Origin: a virus
Virus record (IMG/VR): IMGVR_UViG_3300032157_000004
Coordinates: 1-64,000 of that record
Length of the DNA: 64,000 nt
Direction: 5' to 3' (one strand)
Both the position numbers and the translations under genes were made by a program. The stretch's first letter is position 1. The number at the start of each line of letters is the position of its first letter. This document shows, piece by piece, positions 26,969-35,122 of the stretch. The notes under the pieces were generated by a model. The model did no database searches. It saw only the letters and a list, made by a program, of their open reading frames with translations, and had not been told where the DNA came from.

Positions 26969-27423
26969 CTGTGCCAAACTCTTTCGCACAGCTTTGTTTC
27001 AGTGCCGCGAGTGCCTAAATTTATCTCTGACCTTTCAGGAAATTTATCTGTCCATTGCTCAATTTGTTGACCATTATGAGAAATTTTTAAAAATATCTCG
27101 TCATCTCCAACAGAGTTCTCCCAGCTATCTACTGAGTCACTGATTGGAATCCACTCAGTCTTTCCAGCTTCGGCTATGATACCTTTGAGCTTGACTACTT
27201 CACTTTTTAGCTGGTGTATGTTGACGATCAAGCCAACACGTTCCATCTCATACTCGTGGGCCATCTGGTCAATGGTAGCTTCTCGTAAAGAGCTAACCAG
27301 TTCAGCGCCGTTATGCTGAGACTCAAGAGCGCGAACTAGTCTACTAATGAACGCGTCTTGAAACTTGTAGTCGTTCCACAAAGGTTCGACATTGATTGTC
27401 TGCGGCCACTCTGACTCACTCAT
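26965..27423 (-). CDS. Hypothetical protein (152 aa)
   Basis: N-terminal helices with a coiled-coil-like segment (residues 50-85), then a shorter beta part (SENEWIPISD-like region) with DEIFLKISHNG. Originally its ATG overlapped the stop of the SNF2 gene; the insertion sequence now separates them, leaving its AGAGAAAACC leader intact. Not recognised. Confidence 0.6.
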   Translation of the reverse strand: MSESEWPQTINVEPLWNDYKFQDAFISRLVRALESQHNGAELVSSLREATIDQMAHEYEMERVGLIVNIHQLKSEVVKLKGIIAEAGKTEWIPISDSVDSWENSVGDDEIFLKISHNGQQIEQWTDKFPERSEINLGTRGTETKLCERVWHR

Positions 27424-27446
27424 TTTTCTCTCCTGGTTTTCTCTAA

Positions 27447-27454
27447 ATTTTTTT
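27447..27454. repeat. Target site duplication, left copy
   Basis: ATTTTTTT, identical to 29728-29735 on the other side of the insertion sequence. Eight bases is the length typical of ISL3. Confidence 0.9.
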
Positions 27455-27456
27455 GG

Positions 27457-28863
27457 CTATTCGGAATAGTGTGTTGAATCATCGTCAGTCAGGTACAGAA
27501 CTTCAACGTCTCTTTGAGTTGAAAGCGGTCGAAGTTTAGCTTCTTCCATGATTACCTGTTTGAGTTGAATCAACTCAACACCATCGGAGTGCTGGACAGT
27601 AATCGTGTCAAAGCCAAAGTTCATTATGGGGTCGAATTCCAGCAGCATGACTGACTCTTTCACTTGTCGTTTCTCCTTCATATCAGGCTTGCGGTTGCGT
27701 GTCGAGTACAGCATCTTGGCGCGGATAGCACGAAAGCTATACCCGCGACCCAATCGGTTGACGACTTTGGCGACGCCATTCAAGGCTTCCGTGACAGCAT
27801 TGGTGACAGGATGATCAAAGTAAGCAAAGGCTTCGGCCTCCCAATTGGTGAGTGCAGTCATGAGATCACCGAATGCCCAGGCCAGATCGTTGGCGCGGAC
27901 TTCTGCGGCCCACTCTCGGTAGTGAATTATGGCGGTTTGTTTGTCTGTCTCTGTGTCCCACAGGTCGTAGATGGCTTCCTTGAGTTCGTAGGCAACCGCC
28001 AATTCAGGGAAGGTTTCCAACCAAGTAGCCAGCAGAATTGTCTTATTGGGTGGCAACTCAGACCGGCGACGAAAGAGCAGGAACCTATCGTGCATCAGGG
28101 TACGACGTTGCCGGTCGGTCAATCCCTCTCTGATACGCTTGCGAACCTTGTCAATGGCCTGGTTTGCCATTCTGACGACATGGAATTTGTCAATGACGAT
28201 GATTGCCTGTGGAAGCACGGCCCTGACAGCATCTCGATAAGGTATCCACATATCCATTGCGACCAATTCAATTTGGTCACGGTTGGGCAGGGCCATAAGT
28301 CGCTTGGCTACCTCTGGCTTTTTTCGACCAGGCAGGATGTCAATGAGTGTGCGAGCCTCAACATTGGTCAGCACGCAACGGGCATTGCCAAGAAGATGCA
28401 ACTCGTCAATGCCCAACCATCGTGGCGTGTTGAACTGGATGGCTTGTTCCAAGTGGTCAACGTGCCGACCAAAAATGTTACGAATAGTGCCTTCATCTAC
28501 CCCAATGTCGGCGGCCAGGCTGGTAAAGGTACGTTCCAATGCCTTTGTCTGTACCCATTTGACCAGTCGTTTTGCTGCTCTGTGGTGGTCATCCAGATCG
28601 TCAAGCTGCTCAAAGAATGTGCGCTGGCACTCAAGGCACTTCCACTTCTTGCGCTGCACCAACAGTCTGACTTTCTTGCCGTGGATGGGAAGATCGCGGA
28701 ATGGTTGATGCTTCGTGCCGTAACGATGCAACTTTGGATGGATGACGCCACAAGACAAGCAAACCTCTGGCTGCACTGTGTACCGAGCCTTGATGATGTA
28801 TTCGTCGTGGGCTTCTTCGACCTCGGTTACGTCCCACTTGGGGAGGTTGAGAATGTCAGTCAT
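27457..28863 (-). CDS. ISL3-family transposase
   Basis: A 468-residue transposase. N-terminal zinc-binding Cys pairs (CLSC, CLEC), HTH (DIGVDEGTIRNIF), then the catalytic acids in LGIDELH, VIDKFHV and NAVTEALNG. Full length for the family and apparently intact. Its stop codon lies inside the left inverted repeat. Confidence 0.92.
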   Translation of the reverse strand: MTDILNLPKWDVTEVEEAHDEYIIKARYTVQPEVCLSCGVIHPKLHRYGTKHQPFRDLPIHGKKVRLLVQRKKWKCLECQRTFFEQLDDLDDHHRAAKRLVKWVQTKALERTFTSLAADIGVDEGTIRNIFGRHVDHLEQAIQFNTPRWLGIDELHLLGNARCVLTNVEARTLIDILPGRKKPEVAKRLMALPNRDQIELVAMDMWIPYRDAVRAVLPQAIIVIDKFHVVRMANQAIDKVRKRIREGLTDRQRRTLMHDRFLLFRRRSELPPNKTILLATWLETFPELAVAYELKEAIYDLWDTETDKQTAIIHYREWAAEVRANDLAWAFGDLMTALTNWEAEAFAYFDHPVTNAVTEALNGVAKVVNRLGRGYSFRAIRAKMLYSTRNRKPDMKEKRQVKESVMLLEFDPIMNFGFDTITVQHSDGVELIQLKQVIMEEAKLRPLSTQRDVEVLYLTDDDSTHYSE

Positions 28864-28904
28864 GTTTTCCCTTAACGAGTTTTGAAAACTGGTCTATTTG
28901 CCTA

Positions 28905-28933
28905 TTGACAAAATATTGCACATGTGCTATATT
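28905..28933 (+). promoter_or_regulatory. Promoter of the IS passenger genes
   Basis: TTGACA (28905-28910), 17 bp, TATATT (28928-28933), reading away from the transposase. Confidence 0.8.
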
Positions 28934-28984
28934 ATAGGCATGAACGGCACATATGAGATGCCGAATAGCACAGGAGAAACAACA

Positions 28985-29215
28985 ATGGCTCGCCAAACAG
29001 CAAAGCAACAAGTTATCGAAATGTTGAAAGATGTTTACGAAGACGGTGATGTCAACGCCGCCACCATCTTCAAGGGTTATGCTCACGATACTTTCCAGAA
29101 CGGCTGGCACTTGCGCTTCTTTGGCCGCAGCGATCACATTTTCATGGGTACGTCGGTAGCAGAGGTGAGTGCCTACTGTGACGATGTTCGTACCAATCGG
29201 GAAGTTGGGTACTAG
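28985..29215 (+). CDS. IS passenger protein 1 (76 aa)
   Basis: Start at 28985 with an AGGAG Shine-Dalgarno 8 bases upstream; a longer frame from 28898 would overlap the promoter. Begins MARQTAKQQVIEMLKDVYED; small alpha/beta protein of unknown function. Confidence 0.7.
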   Translation: MARQTAKQQVIEMLKDVYEDGDVNAATIFKGYAHDTFQNGWHLRFFGRSDHIFMGTSVAEVSAYCDDVRTNREVGY

Positions 29216-29222
29216 ACGCTCA

Positions 29223-29246
29223 GGAGCCACAGCGATATGTGGCTCC
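29223..29246. promoter_or_regulatory. Perfect hairpin between the passenger genes
   Basis: GGAGCCAC and GTGGCTCC separated by 8 bases, between the two passenger genes. No T run, so more likely a regulatory stem or operator than a terminator. Confidence 0.5.
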
Positions 29247-29254
29247 ACTCTATT

Positions 29255-29575
29255 ATGAACATCCTGACGCAAGATGAAGTGATCGAAAAACTTGGCGTGA
29301 GTCGCCAGCTTCTTAGCCAATCTATACGCCCCCTCATGGAACGAGAGGGAGATGCCAAGCAGATAGGTGAAGGCAAACGTGCCGTATGGATATATGATGG
29401 CGACCAACTTTGGCGATGGAAAGAGTACATCGAAAAGCGCAACGCCCTAATCGAGATCGGCTATCCAGGTTGGCATAGCAAGCGACCGTATGATTTGGGC
29501 GAGATGAACTCGCTTGTTGATCAAGGCGTCTTTGATGGCGAAATTGATCACCCTGCCTTTCGGCTACCGGAATGA
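29255..29575 (+). CDS. IS passenger protein 2, HTH DNA-binding (106 aa)
   Basis: Residues 2-30 (NILTQDEVIEKLGVSRQLLS) form a helix-turn-helix as in excisionase/MerR-like proteins. Start at 29255 chosen over 29237 because the hairpin precedes it. Possibly a regulator of the element. A GTTGACC/GGTCAAC inverted repeat (from 29581) follows the stop. Confidence 0.65.
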   Translation: MNILTQDEVIEKLGVSRQLLSQSIRPLMEREGDAKQIGEGKRAVWIYDGDQLWRWKEYIEKRNALIEIGYPGWHSKRPYDLGEMNSLVDQGVFDGEIDHPAFRLPE

Positions 29576-29709
29576 TTTCCGTTGACCCTGCTTTCGGGTA
29601 TGGTCAACTCAACTTTCCGATTTCAGACCTTTATGTTATACCATCGGAATTCAACAAAAGCAACTCTATATTCCGATTTAGGATGTTAACGTACAAAACT
29701 CAGTTCAAC

Positions 29710-31419
29710 TCAGTATTCCGAATAGCCATTTTTTTTCTTATCAAAGACCGCCAGTAAATCGGCGGCTGTAACCTTTTTAATCATTCCCACTCGGTAGTCT
29801 AGGGTTGAATGAATGAGATGATCGATGGTCTGGTAGCCGTCAACGGTAACAGACCGCATATTGACAATGACTGGGGATTCGGTTGTTCCAATCCTACGGT
29901 TTCTGTGTAGACACTGGAAGTAAGAATCATCGTACATCCGTTCAACAAAAAATGCCGTTCTCGCTTTGGTGAGTGTGAAGCCGAATTTTCCAACTTGGTT
30001 ATTAAGCACCAGAACATCAAGTTCTCCGTTCTGGAACGCATCTACCATCTTGTTGCGATCTTCCATCTTCGTAGCGCCGTTGGCGAGAGCCACCCGCTTC
30101 TTAATCTTGCTGAAGTGATCTCTCAACAACTCACCTGTCTTGATGAAATTTACCCACACCAGATAAGGGCCAGGATAGAAACTCATCAGTTCCGGTAGAG
30201 CATCCCACTTTCCCGCCGAATCGACACCACCCACCAAGAGCGGGTTAGAAGCAACTTGAACAGAGCGCACCATCAAACTTAGATGGTTGTTGACTGTGAC
30301 GTACTCACCAGGATCGACTGTTGCTAATTCAACCCGTAACTTTTTTCTCAGTTCTTCGTAGGCTGCATCCTGCTTGGGCAGCATGGGGATATTGATATCC
30401 TCCATGATCCAATCGGGAATGTCGGCAACATCGTCTTGGGTACGGGAAAAATAAATGTCAGCAAAATTTTTCTTGATTTCTTTTTCTGCGTTGGGCTTGT
30501 TAGCAACCAGCTTACTGCCCCACTCATCTTTGTTTACTATAACATATTTCTCGACAAATCTCCAGTAGCTCGGATACCCTTTAGGCTTGAGAATGTGGAA
30601 TTGATGCCACATATCATCCAAGAGTTTTGTCGCTGGAGCGCCTGTGAGAAGCCAGCAAACATCAATCACACTCGCCAGTTCCTTAATAGCTTTGGAACGA
30701 AGGCTGTCATGGTTTTTGTACATGATCGACTCGTCCAGAATTAGACACTCATAAGGCGGATCATAGGCCATGAACTCGTTTAGATGTTTGACGACTGTCT
30801 CTGGATTGGTGATACCCCACCAAGCTTCACTATCTTCTAACAATGTACCGCCGCCCAACCCTGATGTAACTTTGCGATGCATCACAGCCGGAAAAGGCTT
30901 GACTGGCAGCTTATCTCCCCATTTTCGCAACTCGCCATCCCAATAATAAAGAAGGGAAGCAGGACATACTACCAAAATATTTTTAAAATTTTTCTTTCCC
31001 GCCGCATCTGCCGCCGTCAGTGTTTTGCCCAATCCAGGCGACAGGGAGAGCATCGCCCTATCATGGCGCACCAAAAAATCAGAAGCCTCTTGTTGGTAAT
31101 CAAACAAGACACTGTTTTCATCCTTTTCCCAAGCTTCGACATAGGGTGGTCGTTCTCGACGCAGCCAATTGTCAACCTTCTTGGTAGGAACAAAGGAGAG
31201 TCCCGACCAGATGAGGTCGTAATAATTCTCTAAGGTAGGGATTGCCATCATAACAAACTGGTCTTTAACCGCCCTCCAGTTGGTTACTTCTAACAGAACC
31301 CTGACCCTCGGATCACCCCAATCCACAGGTCGGAAGATGAGCATACCTTGCGTATACTGCATCCCTAGCATCCCAGGCTCTAATATTTTGGCTAGTTCTT
31401 TAGGAGAGTAATCCTTCAT
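29710..31419 (-). CDS. SNF2-family helicase, last codons supplied by the IS
   Basis: A 569-residue helicase: Walker A LSLSPGLGKT (127-133), Walker B-type ILDESI, motif III LLTGAPA, motif VI FQCLHRNRRIG. Such phage enzymes remodel DNA in replication or transcription. The final residues GYSEY are encoded by the insertion sequence. Removing the IS and one duplication copy restores an end reading NLEKTRREK followed by TGA overlapping the next gene's ATG, so the native C-terminus was about four residues longer. The core is intact. Confidence 0.85.
   Translation of the reverse strand: MKDYSPKELAKILEPGMLGMQYTQGMLIFRPVDWGDPRVRVLLEVTNWRAVKDQFVMMAIPTLENYYDLIWSGLSFVPTKKVDNWLRRERPPYVEAWEKDENSVLFDYQQEASDFLVRHDRAMLSLSPGLGKTLTAADAAGKKNFKNILVVCPASLLYYWDGELRKWGDKLPVKPFPAVMHRKVTSGLGGGTLLEDSEAWWGITNPETVVKHLNEFMAYDPPYECLILDESIMYKNHDSLRSKAIKELASVIDVCWLLTGAPATKLLDDMWHQFHILKPKGYPSYWRFVEKYVIVNKDEWGSKLVANKPNAEKEIKKNFADIYFSRTQDDVADIPDWIMEDINIPMLPKQDAAYEELRKKLRVELATVDPGEYVTVNNHLSLMVRSVQVASNPLLVGGVDSAGKWDALPELMSFYPGPYLVWVNFIKTGELLRDHFSKIKKRVALANGATKMEDRNKMVDAFQNGELDVLVLNNQVGKFGFTLTKARTAFFVERMYDDSYFQCLHRNRRIGTTESPVIVNMRSVTVDGYQTIDHLIHSTLDYRVGMIKKVTAADLLAVFDKKKNGYSEY
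29728..29735. repeat. Target site duplication, right copy
   Basis: ATTTTTTT, matches 27447-27454. Confidence 0.9.
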
Positions 31420-31705
31420 CAGATAAAAGTCCGCTATTTTCTAGCAACGAATCAGAGGGCAGAATATCCAAATGAGTCGGTCGGAAGCATCTAGCTCCGC
31501 CGCCGTCCATGTTAACCCATATCTGCACAACTTTTGTCTCACGATTAATGTAGACATTGTAGATTGTGCCTACATAGTCCTCAGACCTACTAGCCCATGC
31601 CAGAGTGATACCCTCCTTCACCTTAACACGCACTCCATTTAGAGAAGAAACCCTCTCAGCGGCCTCCCCTATTGTCATTACTTCATCACCAAACTTTTTT
31701 TCCAT
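31400..31705 (-). CDS. Hypothetical protein (101 aa)
   Basis: Small beta-barrel-like pattern (VRVKVKEGITL, GTIYNVYINRE, VVQIWVN). Overlaps the SNF2 gene start by 20 bp; leader AGAGAGAAAACC before the ATG. Function unknown. Confidence 0.6.
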   Translation of the reverse strand: MEKKFGDEVMTIGEAAERVSSLNGVRVKVKEGITLAWASRSEDYVGTIYNVYINRETKVVQIWVNMDGGGARCFRPTHLDILPSDSLLENSGLLSDEGLLS

Positions 31706-31742
31706 CGGTTTTCTCTCTTTTTATTTTCTTAAAAAATTAGAC

Positions 31743-31777
31743 TTTGTGCGACCAGGAGAACCCACTGGTCGCACAAA
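31743..31777 (-). terminator. Rho-independent terminator of the Ro60 gene
   Basis: Perfect 13-bp stem TTTGTGCGACCAG/CTGGTCGCACAAA right after the stop codon, then on the minus strand GTCTAATTTTTT. Confidence 0.85.
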
Positions 31778-33100
31778 TTACATTTCCCCAGCCTTTTCCA
31801 TTTCGACAATATAACGGAACACCGACTCTGAGAAGCCGTCGATATGAATCCAGTCACCATAGCCAACGCCATTTTGGTAGCTGGCAACGTTGATCAGATA
31901 GCCCTTGACACCCTTCGGAACCGACAGGATGCCATCATGTGTCTGTTCGTCCGTGATGACGATGATACGGTCATACTTGGTCTTGGCGTTGATCTCCTTG
32001 AGAGAATTAGCCAGATAAGTACCGCCTCTATTCGACTTTTCAATCGCATCACGCAGCGCAAAACCTCTACGTGGCGGCACAAGAACAGCCTTGTCAGCGA
32101 ACGACCACACCTCTACATCATCGCACATTTCACGTCCGACCATTGCCACACCACAGGCAGCGTCGGTGCGTTCCATATCCGACTTGGCGGAGAGCGGCGC
32201 ACGCATCGAACCGGACATATCGACCAGGATGACTGTCTTACCCGCCAGCTTCAACTCACCAGCCGCCTCGAAAAATTTTTCTTCCAAAGCTGGCTCCAAC
32301 TGCGGCACTTCTCTAGCTGCGGCAATAAAGCGGAAAGGCAGAACACGATAGATGGACATATCGTGAATCGCTTGCATGATCGTGCCATTATGCACACCCG
32401 CCTGTTGCATGTTTCTTAAATTTCTAAGCAGCGCCAACGCTCCCAACTTCTTCTCAACCAGAAGGCGAGTCCACTTGTTCAACTTGGACACGCCATCATT
32501 TCTGGATAACTCGACTTCCCAGGTGTCAGGAGTCGGCAACTCACCCTTAACTGCTTGACGCCACAACTCGGCTTGATCTGCATTATCAGGTTCAGGGCGC
32601 ACGATACGAAACACGTCCTTCAAAGAAACAGACCCTTGACGGTCGTACTTGGCAAGCGCATAGGCGTCAAACTTACGCAAAGCCTGTGCCAGTCCATCAC
32701 GAACACAGTGGGCGACAGGAACCTTACCCTCCGCCCAATACATCGCCATGAATTCCATCGGCTCGTCGGCACGTTGGATCACCTTCGCCAATGTGTCAGC
32801 CACATAGGGACGATGTGTTTCATGGCGTGCCATTTCACGAACCAGGAACAGCGGCGCATGGCGCAGCTTCATTTGCTCTCTGGCTTCGACAGCCATTGCC
32901 GCTACCTTCGCCGGAGCCACCAACGGTACACTGTTGGCAAGCCGCTTGGCAATTTCTTGACCATCTTCGTAGAATGTCTTTTCCCACAGAAAGCAGGACA
33001 TCAAAGACCGACGCAATTGTTGCTCGGCGTTGATGCGGTGCGCCTTCCCCCCTTCGTGAGTCAAGATTGGTGGTTGATTTGGCTTCACGTTTGTTTTCAT
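31778..33100 (-). CDS. Ro60-like (TROVE-VWA) RNA-binding protein
   Basis: A 440-residue protein. Residues 20-285 are the helical-repeat TROVE ring (segments such as FLVREMARHETHRPYVADTL and LPFRFIAAAREVPQL), which in Ro60 binds Y RNA outside and misfolded RNA ends inside. Residues 288-435 are a VWA domain with MIDAS DMSGSM (294-299). Bacterial Ro (Rsr) uses Y RNAs to tether ring nucleases such as PNPase in RNA decay and rRNA maturation. Phage-encoded Ro proteins are known in mycobacteriophages. Here Y-like RNAs lie 0.5-1.8 kb upstream on the same strand, which supports a working Ro-Y module. Ends in its own strong terminator. Confidence 0.9.
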   Translation of the reverse strand: MKTNVKPNQPPILTHEGGKAHRINAEQQLRRSLMSCFLWEKTFYEDGQEIAKRLANSVPLVAPAKVAAMAVEAREQMKLRHAPLFLVREMARHETHRPYVADTLAKVIQRADEPMEFMAMYWAEGKVPVAHCVRDGLAQALRKFDAYALAKYDRQGSVSLKDVFRIVRPEPDNADQAELWRQAVKGELPTPDTWEVELSRNDGVSKLNKWTRLLVEKKLGALALLRNLRNMQQAGVHNGTIMQAIHDMSIYRVLPFRFIAAAREVPQLEPALEEKFFEAAGELKLAGKTVILVDMSGSMRAPLSAKSDMERTDAACGVAMVGREMCDDVEVWSFADKAVLVPPRRGFALRDAIEKSNRGGTYLANSLKEINAKTKYDRIIVITDEQTHDGILSVPKGVKGYLINVASYQNGVGYGDWIHIDGFSESVFRYIVEMEKAGEM

Positions 33101-33124
33101 TTTCTTTTTTCTCCTGAAAAATTT

Positions 33125-33448
33125 TTAGCCGTAAATCAGCCCAGCTTTACCGCTGACTGTCATCACACGATTGCCATTGTACTGCTTGCCTTTACGCAAG
33201 TCGGGCCTACGTTTAGCCTTAGACAAGACCAGCACAGGCTCGTCGCCTCTCTGGTATGTTCTCGGCGTCAACTGTCTGTAGCCCTGACTGACAAGATAAC
33301 GACCATAACAGGCGTTGGCTTCTTGTCCAGTTGAGTGAGTCTTGGGCAAGTGCAGAGAGCGCAAACCCTTATTGGTTGCGCTAAGAGCCTGTCGTGTCCC
33401 TGAACAATGATCAAAAGGTGTATGACACATAAATTTATCTTGGCTCAT
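33125..33448 (-). CDS. Hypothetical basic protein upstream of Ro60 (107 aa)
   Basis: Start set at 33448 (MSQDKFMCHTPFDH), next to an AGAGAAAAC/GGAGAGAAAACC leader; the longer frame starts inside the leader. Rich in Arg, Lys and Gln, with Cys/His at the N-terminus. Between the Y-like RNA and Ro60 genes, so it may belong to the same module. Not recognised. Confidence 0.6.
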   Translation of the reverse strand: MSQDKFMCHTPFDHCSGTRQALSATNKGLRSLHLPKTHSTGQEANACYGRYLVSQGYRQLTPRTYQRGDEPVLVLSKAKRRPDLRKGKQYNGNRVMTVSGKAGLIYG

Positions 33449-33493
33449 GGTTTTCTCTCCTGACGTTTTCTCTAAAAAGTTAATCTCAGCCAC

Positions 33494-33523
33494 ACTCTAC
33501 ATTACCACGTACGGCTCAGTCAA
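33494..33523 (-). promoter_or_regulatory. Probable promoter of the Ro60 operon
   Basis: Minus strand TTGACT (33518-33523), 18 bp, TAGAGT (33494-33499), just downstream of the second Y-like RNA. Confidence 0.6.
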
Positions 33524-33549
33524 TCCCCAAATAGCTAAATCTTTCAAAA

Positions 33550-33639
33550 TTTGTTGAGGGAAGAAGCGGCTAGGGCTTGGTATCAAAGCGTGGTTAGACA
33601 CTGATAGAGAAGTATCCCTAACCTACACCACTCAACAAA
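33550..33639 (-). ncRNA. Y-RNA-like RNA 2 (simple stem type)
   Basis: A 90-nt RNA closed by a perfect 9-bp stem (TTTGTTGAG 33639-33631 with CTCAACAAA 33558-33550). Then a conserved internal loop (GTGGTGTA on the 5' side; GCTTCTTCC on the 3' side), an 8-bp stem GGTTAGGG/CCCTAGCC (33623-33616 with 33575-33568), the loop ATACTTCTC and a third stem TATCA/TGATA. The same 5' and 3' loop words at the same places occur in the Y-like RNA at 34648-34873. This is the two-ended stem expected of a Ro-binding Y RNA, 0.5 kb upstream of the Ro60 gene. Confidence 0.65.
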
Positions 33640-33649
33640 ATAATTTTCT

Positions 33650-33684
33650 GGAGAGAATGCCAGTGTTGGCGGCTGGCACTCTCC
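33650..33684 (-). terminator. Hairpin between tRNA-Asn and Y-like RNA 2
   Basis: GGAGAG-TGCCAG pairs with CTGGCA-TT-CTCTCC (two-base bulge). Ends the tRNA transcript or marks the 5' border of the RNA that follows. Confidence 0.6.
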
Positions 33685-33740
33685 ACGTTCGAGACAGACC
33701 TTACAGGAGTTCACCGATGATCCCCCGAAACATCGGCTAG

Positions 33741-33814
33741 GCTGCTACGGTAGGACTCGAACCTACATTTTTCCGGTTAACAGCCGGATGCCTTGCCAGT
33801 CGGCCACATAGCAG
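33741..33814 (-). tRNA. tRNA-Asn (anticodon GTT)
   Basis: Acceptor CTGCTAT/GTAGCAG, anticodon arm TCCGG-CTGTTAA-CCGGA, T-loop TTCGAGT in GTAGG/CCTAC. Confidence 0.85.
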
Positions 33815-33975
33815 TAATGGGTAGGGAGATACTGATCAGGTATCCTTATCGGCTTCCCTACCGAACCGAGTCTGTATCCAGACACACTAGCTGACTGTCT
33901 CTCCATTTGGCCGGAGACACGTTGTATAGCCTCTGGCCTTTGACGCCGCCAGTGACGTAAACAGATCTGTTTAGG

Positions 33976-34051
33976 CGAGACTGATCAGATTTGAACTGAC
34001 GATCTTCTGTTCGACAAACAGACGCATTGGCCCTGGCTATGCTACAGTCCC
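33976..34051 (-). tRNA. tRNA-Asp (anticodon GTC)
   Basis: Acceptor GGGACTG/CAGTCTC with one wobble, anticodon arm TCTGT-TTGTCGA-ACAGA, T-loop TTCAAAT. Confidence 0.8.
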
Positions 34052-34138
34052 GTAAAGAGGCTTTATAGCGGGCTGCAACCCTTGCCTCTTGCACTACACT
34101 TATCCGAAAACGCCCACTTTCTTAATGGAGGTGAAAAA

Positions 34139-34193
34139 CTCATCGGCTGTATCTTCGCGCTCCGACTTGATTAAAGTTGGAACAGCCGATGAG
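34139..34193 (-). terminator. Rho-independent terminator after tRNA-Pro
   Basis: Perfect 12-bp stem CTCATCGGCTGT/ACAGCCGATGAG, followed on the minus strand by TTTTTC. Confidence 0.85.
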
Positions 34194-34197
34194 ATGG

Positions 34198-34269
34198 TCA
34201 AGGTGGCAGGAATCGAACCTGCGTGTACTTGCTCCCAAAGCAAGCGGGTGGCCTCTACCCTACACCCTG
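34198..34269 (-). tRNA. tRNA-Pro (anticodon TGG)
   Basis: Acceptor CAGGGTG/CACCTTG with one wobble, anticodon arm CTTGC-TTTGGGA-GCAAG, T-loop TTCGATT. Confidence 0.85.
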
Positions 34270-34366
34270 ATAAGCCTCGAAAGGGAGTTACCCTCTAACG
34301 ATGTCGGGCATACAGCACCGTCTAGTCTTTCCTAGAAGCCAAGAAACACGTCGCTTAGTGAACGGA

Positions 34367-34405
34367 TTAAAAAGTAAGCGTTGGTTTTCAGACCTCACTT
34401 TTTAA
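34367..34405. terminator. AT-rich hairpin between tRNA-like genes
   Basis: A 12-bp stem (TTAAAAAGTAAG with CTCACTTTTTAA on the plus strand, one wobble on the minus transcript). No clear T run after it; may be a processing stem. Confidence 0.45.
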
Positions 34406-34451
34406 TTAACGTAGCCGTACCTGCGGAATATTTTAGGCATATTCATACCAG

Positions 34452-34520
34452 TGGCGGGGGCCGGATTTGAACCTGCGACCACCCTCTTAACAGGAGAAGT
34501 AACCCTTATCTAACACCACC
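34452..34520 (-). tRNA. Odd tRNA-like element (anticodon-like GTT, short D-arm)
   Basis: Has a T-arm (GCAGG-TTCAAAT-CCGGC, one mismatch), an anticodon-like arm TTCTC-CTGTTAA-GAGGG and a GGTGGTG/CCCCGCC end stem with one mismatch, but only 69 nt and no proper D-arm. Its first 30 bases (GTGGTGTTAGATAAGGG then TTACTTCT) match the conserved 5' strand of the two Y-like RNAs nearby. So it may be a third Y-like RNA or a degenerate copy rather than a working tRNA-Asn. I did not find the matching 3' strand. Confidence 0.4.
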
Positions 34521-34647
34521 GAACAATTCAGTTGTTAAAGTAAACACCTTCGGATGGTGTCGAACCATCTACTCGGCTTGTCAGGCTTTGCGTATCCCCT
34601 CCCTCCAGAGCGACAAACTTCTGTCGAGAGCGACCGAAGATGATAAT

Positions 34648-34873
34648 ATCAGGGGAAGGAGGCGAAAACAGATATTTTCGGTGCTACCGTTACACTATCT
34701 CCGCAGACGCTTTAGAGAGTGGATGCCTTCTGTGTCCAGAAGGCACTCTAAAGCTGACTTCAAAAGTGTTAATGCTTGCAACGGCCACTTTTGTAGTTTG
34801 GAGCGGAGAGTGGGACTCGAACCCACACTCGTCTTTTGGCATAAGAAGTAACTGTTTCCTATCACCACCTGAT
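34648..34873 (-). ncRNA. Y-RNA-like RNA 1 with circularly permuted tRNA module
   Basis: Minus-strand order: closing stem ATCAG/CTGAT (34873-34869 with 34652-34648); loop GTGGTGATA; 8-bp stem GGAAACAG/CTGTTTTC (34859-34852 with 34671-34664, one wobble); loop TTACTTCTT; T-arm GTGGG-TTCGAGT-CCCAC (34826-34810); TCTCCGC (34809-34803), which pairs perfectly with GCGGAGA (34704-34698) across a 98-base insert with two strong hairpins; then TA and D-arm GTGT-AACGGTA-GCAC (34695-34681). So T-arm, acceptor strands and D-arm are in permuted order and replace the anticodon arm with the Ro-type stem, the plan known for bacterial YrlA RNAs. It starts at the predicted +1 of the promoter at 34880-34908 and lies upstream of Ro60. 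Confidence 0.75.
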
Positions 34874-34879
34874 GACATC

Positions 34880-34908
34880 ACTATAGCATGGCGTCGGCGG
34901 CTTGTCTA
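34880..34908 (-). promoter_or_regulatory. Promoter of the Y RNA/tRNA cluster
   Basis: Minus strand TAGACA (34903-34908), 17 bp, TATAGT (34880-34885). Predicted start near 34873, at the first base of Y-like RNA 1. Confidence 0.8.
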
Positions 34909-34921
34909 TCCCCAATAGGCT

Positions 34922-35122
34922 ACATATTTTCAACAGATTTAGAAGAACGGCGGCGACTTCCATAGCCTAATGGCTAAATCTGTTAAACGCCCGCAACCCC
35001 GCAAGTAGTTAATACTATATTATTGCTATTGGGTAAGGGAAAATAGTATATATAGGCTCTATAGGTAATAGGGGAGGAGTGACTACTTGTTGTAGTGGTG
35101 CGTAAACAACAGATTTAGACAA
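34922..35122. other. Gene-free border between late and tRNA regions
   Basis: AACAGATTTAG occurs at 34932 and 35108 and inverted at 34974-34984, making an 11-bp inverted repeat with a 31-base loop. An AT-rich stretch (35008-35070) has an ATACTAT/ATAGTAT inverted repeat. ACTAC/GTAGT hairpin near 35083-35098 may end the late transcript. Confidence 0.5.

Larger units (their letters stand above)
27455..29727. mobile_element. ISL3-family insertion sequence with two passenger genes
   Basis: A 2,273-bp element bounded by inverted repeats starting GGCTATTCGGAATA (22 of 24 positions match between ends) and an exact 8-bp target duplication. It carries an ISL3 transposase on the minus strand and, divergently, two small plus-strand genes that are not part of a minimal IS. 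The perfect duplication suggests a recent insertion. It landed in the AT-rich end of the SNF2 helicase gene. Confidence 0.92.
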